A DNA stretch of 39,737 bases from an uncultured Rhodospirillaceae bacterium. Lineage in GTDB: Bacteria > Pseudomonadota > Alphaproteobacteria > SP197. The stretch lies in the NCBI GenBank assembly GCA_937880925.1, contig CALGGB010000101.1, positions 1 to 39,737 on the forward strand, given 5' to 3'. A model generated the notes under the pieces. It saw nothing but the letters and a program-made list of their open reading frames with translations, made no database searches and was not told where the DNA came from. Positions 1 through 7,739 of this stretch are shown one piece after another; position 1 is the stretch's first letter; each line of letters starts with the position of its first letter. The position numbers and the translations under genes are program-made.

Positions 1-739
1 GATTTCGGGGCGACGCGACTTTACAAAGAATTGGGTCCAGACGCAGAAAATAATTTTTAGCGCCCTTCTTCCTTATATATGATGATGGATTATAATATTG
101 ATAGAGAGAGAACGCGGCAACGTCCGCGGCCTGAATTAGATAAGATTGATGGGACTTTCTTAGGCTTGGATCTTCGATTACATGATTTAAAGGTAATAGA
201 CGATATCCTATTCCGAATTGATTTGGTATGGGATTATATACTCCCATCTTTCGAATTATACGCCGTAGCGCTGCTTCGTCAGTCTCGTCACAAAATATGA
301 TTCCGCGGTCGTCGGCATTTCTAGGGCCATTAAAGTTATTGTGATTTATGGTGTTTTCAAATCGTTGAATTAAAGCCTGCCATGCCCTTTCAAAGGGGTC
401 GTAAGTTTGTGGTTTTCCCTGTTTATCTACAACTACGTTTATTATATTTAAATATCCTAGTTGCGACATTTCATCTAGAAAATGTCGGAGGATGGTCAAT
501 CGATCGTTACGCCTAATCTTTACTAAATTTCCCGGTCTCGTTAACATACGGCCTGCATGAATCTCTTCGCGCATCAACAAACCAAACGCCGATCTCATGC
601 GGCTCCGATAGGCGATCATAGCATCAAGCCATTCTCGCCAACGCAATTCGTGGACGACAATCCCTGTAAGTACAAAATATCGCGTCGGCGAGTTCACCAA
701 GCCCGCGTCACCGCTCTCATCAACATACATTAGGTACAT
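1..739 (-). CDS. DUF3800 domain-containing protein (partial, C-terminus beyond window)
   Basis: Translating the minus strand from the ATG at 739 gives 246 codons without a stop, running off the window. The N-terminus reads MYLMYVDESGD, the hallmark of DUF3800. It is followed by an EIHAGR segment, an internal IFCDETDE segment and, late in the protein, QAADVAAFSLYQYY. These match the acidic and Gln-Ala-Asp motifs of the family, which is thought to have an RNase H-like fold and is common in mobile and defence-related contexts; its biochemical role is not established. The gene is strikingly AT-rich (ATA, TTA and AAT codons) beside a strongly GC-rich genome, which suggests recent horizontal acquisition. 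It starts 36 bases after the araC-type stop on the same strand, and I see no good ribosome binding site; an in-frame ATG three codons later is an alternative start. Identity is confident, function is not. Confidence 0.85.
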   Translation of the reverse strand, partial: MYLMYVDESGDAGLVNSPTRYFVLTGIVVHELRWREWLDAMIAYRSRMRSAFGLLMREEIHAGRMLTRPGNLVKIRRNDRLTILRHFLDEMSQLGYLNIINVVVDKQGKPQTYDPFERAWQALIQRFENTINHNNFNGPRNADDRGIIFCDETDEAALRRIIRKMGVYNPIPNQFGIGYRLLPLNHVIEDPSLRKSHQSYLIQAADVAAFSLYQYYNPSSYIRKKGAKNYFLRLDPILCKVASPRN

Positions 740-753
740 GGTTCAAAATTAGA

Positions 754-770
754 CTAGCTTTCGGCGCTAG
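754..770 (-). terminator. weak hairpin plus T-rich tract after the araC-type gene
   Basis: On the minus strand a five-base stem (CTAGC/GCTAG with a seven-base loop) lies just after the regulator stop codon and is followed by TCTAATTTTG. It could be a weak intrinsic terminator separating the regulator from the DUF3800 gene. The stem is short, so the call is tentative. Confidence 0.3.
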
Positions 771-775
771 CGCAA

Positions 776-1627
776 CTAACGATTGCCACCTGCAATATAC
801 CGCCCCGGCGTTTCCCCCAGCATCCGCCTGAACATCGTGATGAACGCTGACGGGCTCTCGTAGCCCAGGTCCAGCGCCACAGTCGTCACCGCGTCCCCCG
901 CCGCCAGCCGCGCGATCGCGGCCTGCAGGCGCCGCCGCTGGCGCCAGGCGCCGAAGGTCATGCCGGTTTCGCGCTGGAAGAGGCGGGCGAGGGTGCGTTC
1001 GCTGGCGCCGGCCTCGTTTGCCCAGTCGGCGAGGTCGCGGCGGTCGCCGGGGTCGGCGACCAGGGCGTCGGTGACGGCGGCAAGGCGCGGGTCGGACGGC
1101 ATGGGCAGGTGCAGGGGTTCGGGCTCCAGGCGGCGAAGCTCGTCGGGGATGACGGCGACCAGGCGCGCGGCGGGGCCGTCCGGCGTGTAGTCGATGCCCA
1201 GGTCGATGGCGCGCAGGATCAGTTCGCGCAGCAGCGGCGGCACGGGCAGGACGCAGCAGGTTTCCGGCATGCCGTGGCAGGCGGCGGGTTCCATGTAGAG
1301 CGAGCGCATGGCCATGCCGCGGGTGGCGACGACGTTGTGCTCGATGCCGGCGGGCAGCCAGACCGCCTGCTGGGGCGGCACCACCCAGGTGCCGTCGCGG
1401 GTGTGCGCGGTCATCACGCCGCGGATGGCGTAGAGCAGCTGGCAGCGGCGGTGGCGGTGCCAGCCGGTCTCGTGCGGGCCGTGGTCGTCCTTGAGGCCCA
1501 GCACCGGGCGGGCGGGATCGGCGATGTCGCCGATGTGGCCGGGGCGCTCCATGCGCAGCGGGCGCGGCAGGGCCGCGGCCTGGGGCCGGGTCGGGGGCGG
1601 CTTTGCGGGCTGTCTGTTTTGCGTCAT
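776..1627 (-). CDS. AraC-family transcriptional regulator
   Basis: A 283-residue protein with a cupin-type N-terminal sensor half and a C-terminal AraC double helix-turn-helix. The sensor half contains HRHRRCQLLYAIRG at about residues 57-70, a histidine-rich strand typical of cupin AraC_binding domains. The C-terminal half contains ASERTLARLFQRETGMTFG and, in the second helix-turn-helix, ALDLGYESPSAFITMFRR. The first ~30 residues are Pro/Ala/Arg-rich and probably disordered. It is divergent from an MFS transporter across about 260 bases, an arrangement common for a local regulator of an efflux or uptake gene (NimR/NimT-like layout). That pairing is inference, and the ligand cannot be read from the sequence. 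Confidence 0.87.
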   Translation of the reverse strand: MTQNRQPAKPPPTRPQAAALPRPLRMERPGHIGDIADPARPVLGLKDDHGPHETGWHRHRRCQLLYAIRGVMTAHTRDGTWVVPPQQAVWLPAGIEHNVVATRGMAMRSLYMEPAACHGMPETCCVLPVPPLLRELILRAIDLGIDYTPDGPAARLVAVIPDELRRLEPEPLHLPMPSDPRLAAVTDALVADPGDRRDLADWANEAGASERTLARLFQRETGMTFGAWRQRRRLQAAIARLAAGDAVTTVALDLGYESPSAFITMFRRMLGETPGRYIAGGNR

Positions 1628-1693
1628 CGAATGTCAGTATGCCGCAAGACAGGCAGATGCGGGAGGGGTTAGATCGTCTCCGCCCTCTCTGGT

Positions 1694-1847
1694 GTCATCC
1701 CGGCCCCCGCATCCAGTGCGGGGCAGGCTCCGCGAAGCGGAGAGCCGGGAGCCATGCCGGAACGTCGCCACCATCGCCGGCGCCTGTTGCAGGGTTCCGG
1801 CATGGGTCCCGGATCGGCGCGGCCTGCGGCCGCTTGTCCGGGATGAC
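1694..1847. repeat. dispersed palindromic repeat family A, copy 1
   Basis: The left arm begins GTCATCCCGG and ends near CATGCCGGAAC. The right arm is its inverse, GTTCCGGCATGGGTCCCGG through TCCGGGATGAC. It fills most of the gap between the AraC-type regulator and the MFS gene. The same design recurs at 20861-20994. The arms could form a long stem, and the element may have been spread as a non-autonomous REP-like unit. Confidence 0.75.
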
Positions 1848-1888
1848 GGTTGGGGGCAATGATCGCGCCGCGAACGAGGACAGAGACG

Positions 1889-3130
1889 ATGAAACGCTTC
1901 AATCCCTTTCTTGCCGACTGGAGCGGCGTCCTGAAGGACGGCTGGCGCGGGCCGCAGATCCTGCTGCTGCTGTTCTCGGCCTCGATCCCGCTGGCGTTCG
2001 AGGCGTGGTCGGTGCTGCTCAACAACTTCGCCATCGAGCGGGCGCAGTTCACGGGGCTGGAGATCGGCATCCTGCAGGGCATCCGCGAGATCCCCGGGTT
2101 CCTGGCCTTCACGGTCGTCTTCACGCTGATGATCTGGAAGCAGCAGACCTTCGCGGTGATCGCGCTGATGGTGATGGGCTTTGGCGTGGCCATCACCGGC
2201 TTCTTCCCCACGATCCTGGGGCTTTATGTCACCACCTTCATCATGTCGACGGGCTTCCATTATCTCGCCACCATGGAGCAGTCGCTGGCCATGCAGTGGT
2301 CGGACAAGCGCGAGCTGCCGCTGGTGCTGGGGCGCATGGCGGCGGCGGGGTCGTTCGCGGCGCTGATCACCTACGGCCTGGTCTGGGTCGCGGCCGGGCC
2401 GCTGGGCATGAGTTACCTCTGGATGTTCGCCATCGGCGGCGCGCTGACCATGGGGCTGGGCCTGGTCGCCTGGCTGTGTTTCCCGCACTACAAGGCGACG
2501 ACCTTCCAGAACATGCAGATCCTGCTGCGCAAGCGCTACGGCCTCTACTATGCGCTGGAGTTCCTTTCGGGCGCGCGGCGCCAGATCTTCATGGTGTTCG
2601 CGGCTTTCATGATGGTCGAGAAGTTCCACTACGACGTCTCCCACATCACGCTGCTGTTCCTGGTCAACTGCGTCATCTCGATCTGGATCGCGCCCAAGGT
2701 GGGCCGCCTGATCATCCGCTGGGGCGAGCGCCCGGCCCTGCTGCTGGAATACGGCGGGCTGGTCTTCGTCTTTGCCGCCTATGCCTTCGTCGAGACGGCC
2801 TGGATCGCGGCGGGGCTCTACATCGTCGATCACATGTTCTTTGCGCTGGCCATCGCCTTGCGCAGCTACTTCCGCAAGATCGCCGATCCCAGCGAGATCG
2901 CCTCGACCACGGGTGTGAGCTTCACCATCAACCACATCGCCGCCGTCGGCCTGCCGCCCCTGCTGGGCGGGTTGTGGCTGGTCTCGCCCTCGGCCGTGTT
3001 CCTGCTGGGCTCGGCCATTGCGTTGGTGTCCTTCGGTATCTCCCTGCTGGTCCCCCGCGAACCGGCACCGGGCAACGAGACCGTGTTCTGGAAGAGCAAG
3101 GCCGGCGCCCTGATCCAGCCGGCGGAGTAG
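1889..3130 (+). CDS. MFS transporter
   Basis: A 413-residue integral membrane protein with about twelve hydrophobic segments and loop features of the major facilitator superfamily. The ATG at 1889 is chosen because GAGGA sits nine bases upstream; the longer reading from 1850 would start inside the family A repeat. The N-terminal half has an EIGILQGIREIPGFLAF segment and the C-terminal half an SFTINHIAAVGLPPLLGG segment, typical of sugar-phosphate or drug-type MFS proteins with no recognisable substrate signature. The divergent AraC-type gene may control it. Membrane location is confident, substrate unknown. Confidence 0.82.
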   Translation: MKRFNPFLADWSGVLKDGWRGPQILLLLFSASIPLAFEAWSVLLNNFAIERAQFTGLEIGILQGIREIPGFLAFTVVFTLMIWKQQTFAVIALMVMGFGVAITGFFPTILGLYVTTFIMSTGFHYLATMEQSLAMQWSDKRELPLVLGRMAAAGSFAALITYGLVWVAAGPLGMSYLWMFAIGGALTMGLGLVAWLCFPHYKATTFQNMQILLRKRYGLYYALEFLSGARRQIFMVFAAFMMVEKFHYDVSHITLLFLVNCVISIWIAPKVGRLIIRWGERPALLLEYGGLVFVFAAYAFVETAWIAAGLYIVDHMFFALAIALRSYFRKIADPSEIASTTGVSFTINHIAAVGLPPLLGGLWLVSPSAVFLLGSAIALVSFGISLLVPREPAPGNETVFWKSKAGALIQPAE

Positions 3131-3137
3131 GCAGGGG

Positions 3138-3408
3138 TTTCACGCGGAGGGCGCGGAGAAGGACCGCAACGCCCTCCCCTTCTTCTCCTCATGCCTGCGA
3201 AGGCAGGCATCCAGACGCACCGACATCAAGGGGGCGCGTCACCCATCTTGCCGTGAAGGCACGCATCGCCGCCCCCTTCCATGAATGAAACCCTCCCAGC
3301 CGTAGCCCCCACAGGCGTATGTGCGTCTGGATCCCCGCCTGCGCGGGGATGAGGAGAGGGTGGAGAGGTCGGGCTCTGTCTCTCCGCGTTCTCCGCGGCT
3401 CCGCGTGC
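3138..3408. repeat. nested palindromic repeats: family C arms enclosing a family B copy
   Basis: The outer arms are CACGCGGAGGGCGCGGAGAA (from 3141) and the inverse TCTCCGCGTTCTCCGCGG (from 3381). The inner arms are CTCCTCATGCCTGCGAAGG (from 3184) and, inverted, CCTGCGCGGGGATGAGGAG (ending 3356). The inner core between arms is about 100 bases with no recognised gene. The region fills the gap between the MFS gene and the amidohydrolase stop. The nesting suggests that one mobile palindrome inserted into another. Confidence 0.75.
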
Positions 3409-3412
3409 GTTC

Positions 3413-4654
3413 CTAAGCGTCGGCCATGGCCACCAGGGCGTCGGCCAGCACGCGGGCGCCGGCGGCGAGGTCGTCGGGCTTGGCGCGTTCGGATTCGCTG
3501 TGGCTGATGCCCTTGAGGCAGGGCACGAAGAGCATGCCGGTGGGGCAGAGCGGGGCGATGAGCTGGGCATCGTGGCCCGCGCCCGAGGGCATCGCCGTCA
3601 CGGGGATGCCCAGATCGCGCGCCGTGCCGGCGATCATGGCGACGACATCGTCGGGGAAGATACTGGGCTGGTTCCTGTGGCGGATGAAGACGCTGACCGC
3701 GCAGGGCCCGGCGTGTTCGCGGCAGACCGCCTCGATGCGGTCGGCGCGGGCGTTGAACACCTCGGCCTCGGGATGGCGGAAGTCGACCGTGAAGACGACC
3801 TTGCCGGGGATCGTGTTGGGCGAGCCGGGATAAGCCTGGAAGCGGCCGATGGTGAACTTCACGATATCGTCGGGATCCTCCATCAGGCGTTCGAGGCCGC
3901 CAACAATGGCGACGGCGCTCCTCATGGCGTCGCGGCGCAGCTTCAGCGGCACGGTGCCGGCATGGCCCTCCTCGCCCGTCACCGTGATCTCGAAGCTCGA
4001 GCCGCCCTGGATGCCGGTCACCGCGCCGATGGTGAGACCCTCGGCCTCCAGGCGCGGGCCCTGCTCGATATGGGCCTCGATGTAACCAGCGAGCGGCAGG
4101 CCCGCCTTGCGGTGTCTTGCGTGGGGTGTCGCCGCGATGGTCTTTTCCACCTCATCGATCAGGCGGGCGCCGTCGGGCGCGCGGGCCTCGGCGTAGTCGG
4201 CGATGGCGCCGACTCCGGCAAAGACCATGGAGCCGGTGCAGCCCGGGGCGAAGCGGCAGCCTTCCTCGTTGGTCCAGACCACGGCCTCGACCGGGCGGCG
4301 CGTCTTCATGCCGGCATCCTCCAGGGCCTCCAGCACCTCGAAGGCGGCGAGCACGCCATAGACGCCGTCGAAGTTGCCGCCGGCGGGCTGGGTGTCGAGA
4401 TGGCTGCCCGAGAGCACCACGGGCGCGCCCTGCTCCCAGCCCTCGCGCCGGATAAACATGTTGGCCGCCTCGTCGATCAGCACCTCGAAGCCGCGAGAAT
4501 GGGCCCAGTCGGCGAGTTCGGCGCGGGCGGCGCGGTCGTCGTCGGTCAGCGCCTGGCGGTTGACGCCGCCGTTGCCGGTCTTGCCGTGCTGCGCGATCGC
4601 CATGTGGCGGGCCCAGAGACGATCGGCGTTCACGAAGTCGCTGGGGCGTGCCAT
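3413..4654 (-). CDS. Zn-dependent amidohydrolase, N-carbamoyl-L-amino-acid hydrolase/allantoate amidohydrolase family
   Basis: A 413-residue M20-type metallohydrolase. It carries the family metal-binding and catalytic segments in order: LSGSHLDTQPAGGNFDGVYG (His and Asp ligands), WTNEEGCRFAPG (Glu pair), HIEQGPRLEAEG, the dimerisation-domain GEEGHAGTVPLKLRRDA, and a C-terminal GAGHDAQLIAPLCPTGM followed by GISHSESE. Such enzymes release ammonia and CO2 from N-carbamoyl amino acids or from ureido compounds such as allantoate; the exact substrate cannot be assigned. The ATG at 4654 gives MARPSDFVNADRLW; longer readings run into the upstream thioesterase gene. Five bases separate it from that gene's stop, so the two are very likely co-transcribed. 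Confidence 0.87.
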   Translation of the reverse strand: MARPSDFVNADRLWARHMAIAQHGKTGNGGVNRQALTDDDRAARAELADWAHSRGFEVLIDEAANMFIRREGWEQGAPVVLSGSHLDTQPAGGNFDGVYGVLAAFEVLEALEDAGMKTRRPVEAVVWTNEEGCRFAPGCTGSMVFAGVGAIADYAEARAPDGARLIDEVEKTIAATPHARHRKAGLPLAGYIEAHIEQGPRLEAEGLTIGAVTGIQGGSSFEITVTGEEGHAGTVPLKLRRDAMRSAVAIVGGLERLMEDPDDIVKFTIGRFQAYPGSPNTIPGKVVFTVDFRHPEAEVFNARADRIEAVCREHAGPCAVSVFIRHRNQPSIFPDDVVAMIAGTARDLGIPVTAMPSGAGHDAQLIAPLCPTGMLFVPCLKGISHSESERAKPDDLAAGARVLADALVAMADA

Positions 4655-4659
4655 GGCGT

Positions 4660-5118
4660 TCAGCCCTTGCGCCGGATGCCGACGACGCTGCCCGACCAGT
4701 CCGGGCGCGGATCGGCGATGAGGCCCGCCAGGCGCTGCTGGATCTCTTCCGGCATCGGCGCGGTCTTCTCGTTTTTCATGTCGAAGTGCAGCAGCAGGCA
4801 TTCGAAGGTGGCGATCACCGTGTCGCCCAGGCGCGCGACATGGCCGACATGGACGCGCTTGGCATCGGCATCGATCACCATGCTGTCGAAGACGATGGTG
4901 TCGCCGCGGTAGGCGCCGTCGAGATAACGGATGTGGCTTTCCACCGTCATCATCGCCATGCCCGAAACGTCGAAGTAGTCGGTGCCGATGCCAAGCTCGG
5001 CCTGCAGCGCCCATGAGGCATCGCTGAAGGCGACGACGTAGTAACCCTCGTTCATGTGGCCGTAGTGGTCGGTCCAGCTCTCCTGAACTTCTGCGTCATA
5101 GACATTGAGGATGGTCAT
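4660..5118 (-). CDS. hot-dog-fold acyl-CoA thioesterase
   Basis: A 152-residue protein of the 4-hydroxybenzoyl-CoA-thioesterase-like hot-dog family. SWTDHYGHMNEGYYVVAFSD contains the usual Asp and His-Met-Asn region. VESHIRYLDGAYRGD and DADAKRVHVGHVAR follow the pattern of the thioesterase linked or fused to L-carnitine dehydrogenase (CdhB, betainyl-CoA thioesterase type). It is downstream of cobM by 54 bases and just upstream of the amidohydrolase. A role in quaternary-amine or acyl-CoA catabolism is possible but is inference; no carnitine dehydrogenase lies in this window. Confidence 0.8.
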   Translation of the reverse strand: MTILNVYDAEVQESWTDHYGHMNEGYYVVAFSDASWALQAELGIGTDYFDVSGMAMMTVESHIRYLDGAYRGDTIVFDSMVIDADAKRVHVGHVARLGDTVIATFECLLLHFDMKNEKTAPMPEEIQQRLAGLIADPRPDWSGSVVGIRRKG

Positions 5119-5172
5119 CGGCGCCCTTTCCGCGGTTGTCGGCCGGCACCATAACGCCTCAGGTCCGCGGCT

Positions 5173-5943
5173 TCACCCCGCCTTGAGCGCGCGCGGGCGC
5201 AGGACGTGATGGTGGGCGGCATCGTAGAGCCGGCTGTCGCGGAACTCCGCCTCGCCCAGGACATGGCCGACCAGGATCAGCGCCGTGCGCGTGAAACCCG
5301 CCGCCTTCACCTTGGGCCGGATGTCGGCAAGCGTCCCCTTCACGAATTCCTGGTCGGGCCAGGAGACGCGGTAGGCCACCACCACCGGGCAGTCCTCGCC
5401 GTAGAACGGCACCAGTTCGCGCACGACGCGCGCCAGGTTGTTGACCGACAGGTGAATCGCCAGCGTGGCGCGCGAGGCCGCCAGGGTCGCCAGGTCCTCG
5501 CCCTCGGGCATGGCGGTGGCGCGCACGGCGGTGCGCGTCAGGATCACGGTCTGGCTGATGTCGGGCAGGGTGAGTTCGGTCGCCAGCGCGGCGGCAGCGG
5601 CAGCAAAGGCCGGCACGCCGGGAGTGACGTCGTAGGGAATGCCCTCGACATCGAGCCGGCGCATCTGCTCGGCAATCGCGCCGTAGAGCGAGGGATCGCC
5701 CGAGTGGACACGCGCCACGTCCTGCCCCTTGCCGTGGGCCTCGACCATCATGGCGATGATCTCGTCGAGATGCAGCGGCGCGGTATCGACCACGGTCGAA
5801 CCCTCGCTCGCCTGGGCGATGACCTCCTCGGGCACCAGCGAGCCGGCATAGAGCACCACGGGGCAGGCCTGGATCAGCTTCAGCGCACGCACGGTGATGA
5901 GATCGGGCGCGCCGGGTCCGGCGCCGATGAAATGAACGGTCAT
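5173..5943 (-). CDS. cobM: precorrin-4 C11-methyltransferase
   Basis: A 256-residue SAM-dependent tetrapyrrole methylase. It begins VHFIGAGPGAPDLITVRALK, the conserved glycine-rich SAM loop of the family. LYAGSLVPEEV, VARVHSGDPSLYGAIAEQM and PGVPAFAAAAAAL are diagnostic for CobM/CbiF, which methylates C-11 of precorrin-4 or cobalt-precorrin-4. Length matches the family. Its start codon overlaps the stop of the CbiG-CobJ fusion by four bases (ATGA), so it is translationally coupled as the last clear gene of the corrin-ring operon. Confidence 0.95.
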   Translation of the reverse strand: MTVHFIGAGPGAPDLITVRALKLIQACPVVLYAGSLVPEEVIAQASEGSTVVDTAPLHLDEIIAMMVEAHGKGQDVARVHSGDPSLYGAIAEQMRRLDVEGIPYDVTPGVPAFAAAAAALATELTLPDISQTVILTRTAVRATAMPEGEDLATLAASRATLAIHLSVNNLARVVRELVPFYGEDCPVVVAYRVSWPDQEFVKGTLADIRPKVKAAGFTRTALILVGHVLGEAEFRDSRLYDAAHHHVLRPRALKAG

Positions 5944-7739
5944 GGGGTCACTCTCTTCCTGGCATAGCCGCGCGGCGTATAGACGGCGTCGGCGCCGAGG
6001 CGCCGGTAACGCCGCGTCTGGCTGGCGCCGACCAGCACGACGCTCATCATGTCGACATCGTCGACCGCCAGATCGGCAAGGGTGGTGTGTGCCATGGATT
6101 CCTCGGGTCGGCCCAGCATGCGCCCGATCATCACCGGGGTATCGGCGGGGCGATGTTCCAGCAGGATGGTGCGGGCTTGCGCAAGCTGGTCGCGGCGGCG
6201 CTTGGAAACCGGATTGTAGAAGGCGATGGCGAAGTCGCCCTCTGCCGCCGCCTTCACGCGCTTCATGATGACCTCGCGCGGGGTCAGCAGGTCCGAGAGC
6301 GAAATCGTGCAGAAGTCGTGGCCGAAGGGCGCGCCGGCCCGCGCCGAGGCGACCTGGAAGGCCGAGACGCCCGGCACCACGGCGACCTCCACCCCGCGCC
6401 AGGCGGGCTGGGGATCGACATCGAGCACCTCATGGACCAGGGCGGCCATGGCGTAGATGCCTGGATCGCCCGAGCAGAGCAGCGCGACATGGCGGCCCTG
6501 GCCTGCCAGATCGAGCGCGGCGCGGCAGCGCGCCTCCTCCTCGCCGAGCGCAAAGTCGTGGCGTTTCTTGCCCGCCGCCAGCGAACCCGCCAGATCGATG
6601 TAGTAGCCGTAGCCCACAAGGTCGGTGGCTTCGGCAATGGCCCGGCTGGCCTCGGGCAGGCGCAGCGCCGCATCGCCCGGCCCCAGGCCGACCAGCACCA
6701 GCCGTCCGCGCGCACGGCCGGCGGCGCGAGCGTCGATGTCGGCAGGTGCCAGCGCTACGGCGCAGGTGGCGCGTTTCGACTTCTTCTTCGCCACGAACAG
6801 TTCGGCATCGGAGCCCGCCGCAGCCAGCGCCGCACCCTCGCTGACGCCATGGCAGCCGACCTCGGCAAACACCACATCGGAGGGGTTGATGAGACGCGGT
6901 GTTTCACGCTCCAGCGTCGCAGCATCAAACAACACCAGCGGCGCATCGAGCGCGGCGGCTGCGGCAATCACGGCAGGCTCATCGGCCTTCAGGTCGATCG
7001 AGCCGACACAGGCGACCGCACCTTCGGCGAGACCGGCCTCAGCGAGCGTGGCGCGTACCAGGTCGACCAGTTCGGAGGGCTCGCAATCGCGCTCGCAGCC
7101 GACACCGACCGCCAGGCGCGGCGGATGCAGCACCAGCGTCCTGTCGTCTCCCCCATGGGCGCGTTCGGTGATCACGACGCGGTGGTCACCCGCGCCCGCA
7201 AACGGCAGACCGGCCAGCCATGCCGCTGCGCCTTCCAGCGCCACGGGTTCGCCCGCCAGCAGCGCGGCCATCACCGCCTTGGCCGCCTTCGGGTTGGCCA
7301 CGCGCCAACCGGGCGGCGGCTCGTCCAGCGCGACACCGAAGCGGGCATCGCCCGCCGTCGTCACCGCCGCACGGCCGCCCAGCAGTTGGGCGCAGGCGCG
7401 CGCCAGGGCGTTGGCGCCATGGTGGCCGCCGATCAGCGGCACGGCGGCACTGCCATCCTCGGCAACGGCAACCACCGCGCTCTCGCTGAACTTGTCGGCG
7501 AGATGCGGCGCGACGGCGCGAATCAGGATGCCCGCCGCACAGATACCGACCACGGGAATGCCCGCAGCGAACAATCCGGCGACATGGGCCATCGTATCGT
7601 CGAAGGCGACATCGGCCCCGGCAACGCGCGGCGCAAAGCCGTGCAGCCGCGCACCCGGCAGACCGGCGACCAGCCTGCGCGCCACATCCTCCCCACCCGG
7701 CCCCAGAGCGAGCACGGCAACACCATCGGGAAACGTCAT
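5940..7739 (-). CDS. cobJ: CbiG-CobJ fusion: cobalt-precorrin-5A hydrolase/precorrin-3B C17-methyltransferase
   Basis: A 599-residue two-function protein. Residues ~1-200 are CbiG-like (DTMAHVAGLFAAGIPVVGIC, LIGGHHGANALAR). Residues ~208-330 are the CbiG C-terminal/CobE-like domain (LAVGVGCERDCEPSELVDLV). From ~346 the CobJ/CbiH methylase begins with LVLVGLGPGDAALRLPEA, followed by LCSGDPGIYAMAALVHEV, VPGVSAFQVASARAGAPFGH and AIAFYNPVSKRRRDQL. CobJ methylates C-17 with ring contraction, and CbiG opens the ring-A lactone of cobalt-precorrin-5A. The ATG at 7739 overlaps the cobI stop by four bases; an upstream extension is only a shadow of cobI. CbiG is normally a marker of the early-cobalt route. 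Confidence 0.93.
   Translation of the reverse strand: MTFPDGVAVLALGPGGEDVARRLVAGLPGARLHGFAPRVAGADVAFDDTMAHVAGLFAAGIPVVGICAAGILIRAVAPHLADKFSESAVVAVAEDGSAAVPLIGGHHGANALARACAQLLGGRAAVTTAGDARFGVALDEPPPGWRVANPKAAKAVMAALLAGEPVALEGAAAWLAGLPFAGAGDHRVVITERAHGGDDRTLVLHPPRLAVGVGCERDCEPSELVDLVRATLAEAGLAEGAVACVGSIDLKADEPAVIAAAAALDAPLVLFDAATLERETPRLINPSDVVFAEVGCHGVSEGAALAAAGSDAELFVAKKKSKRATCAVALAPADIDARAAGRARGRLVLVGLGPGDAALRLPEASRAIAEATDLVGYGYYIDLAGSLAAGKKRHDFALGEEEARCRAALDLAGQGRHVALLCSGDPGIYAMAALVHEVLDVDPQPAWRGVEVAVVPGVSAFQVASARAGAPFGHDFCTISLSDLLTPREVIMKRVKAAAEGDFAIAFYNPVSKRRRDQLAQARTILLEHRPADTPVMIGRMLGRPEESMAHTTLADLAVDDVDMMSVVLVGASQTRRYRRLGADAVYTPRGYARKRVTP

Noticed and set aside
79-300. Plus-strand 73-codon ORF in the AT-rich edge
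   Set aside because: It is the antisense of the DUF3800 gene, which has clear family motifs on the minus strand.
1-770. Calling the DUF3800 gene a complete new defence system
   Set aside because: Only one partial gene is visible, with no partner genes in the window; the role remains open.
1603-3288. Long plus-strand frame overlapping the MFS gene
   Set aside because: Arg/Pro/His-rich composition of a shadow frame; the MFS frame from 1889 has membrane helices and a ribosome binding site.
3226-3570. Minus-strand 114-codon ORF in the repeat region
   Set aside because: Its product is translated palindromic repeat plus an out-of-frame portion of the amidohydrolase; such peptides (PRAGGDP, MPAFAGM-like) are repeat artefacts.
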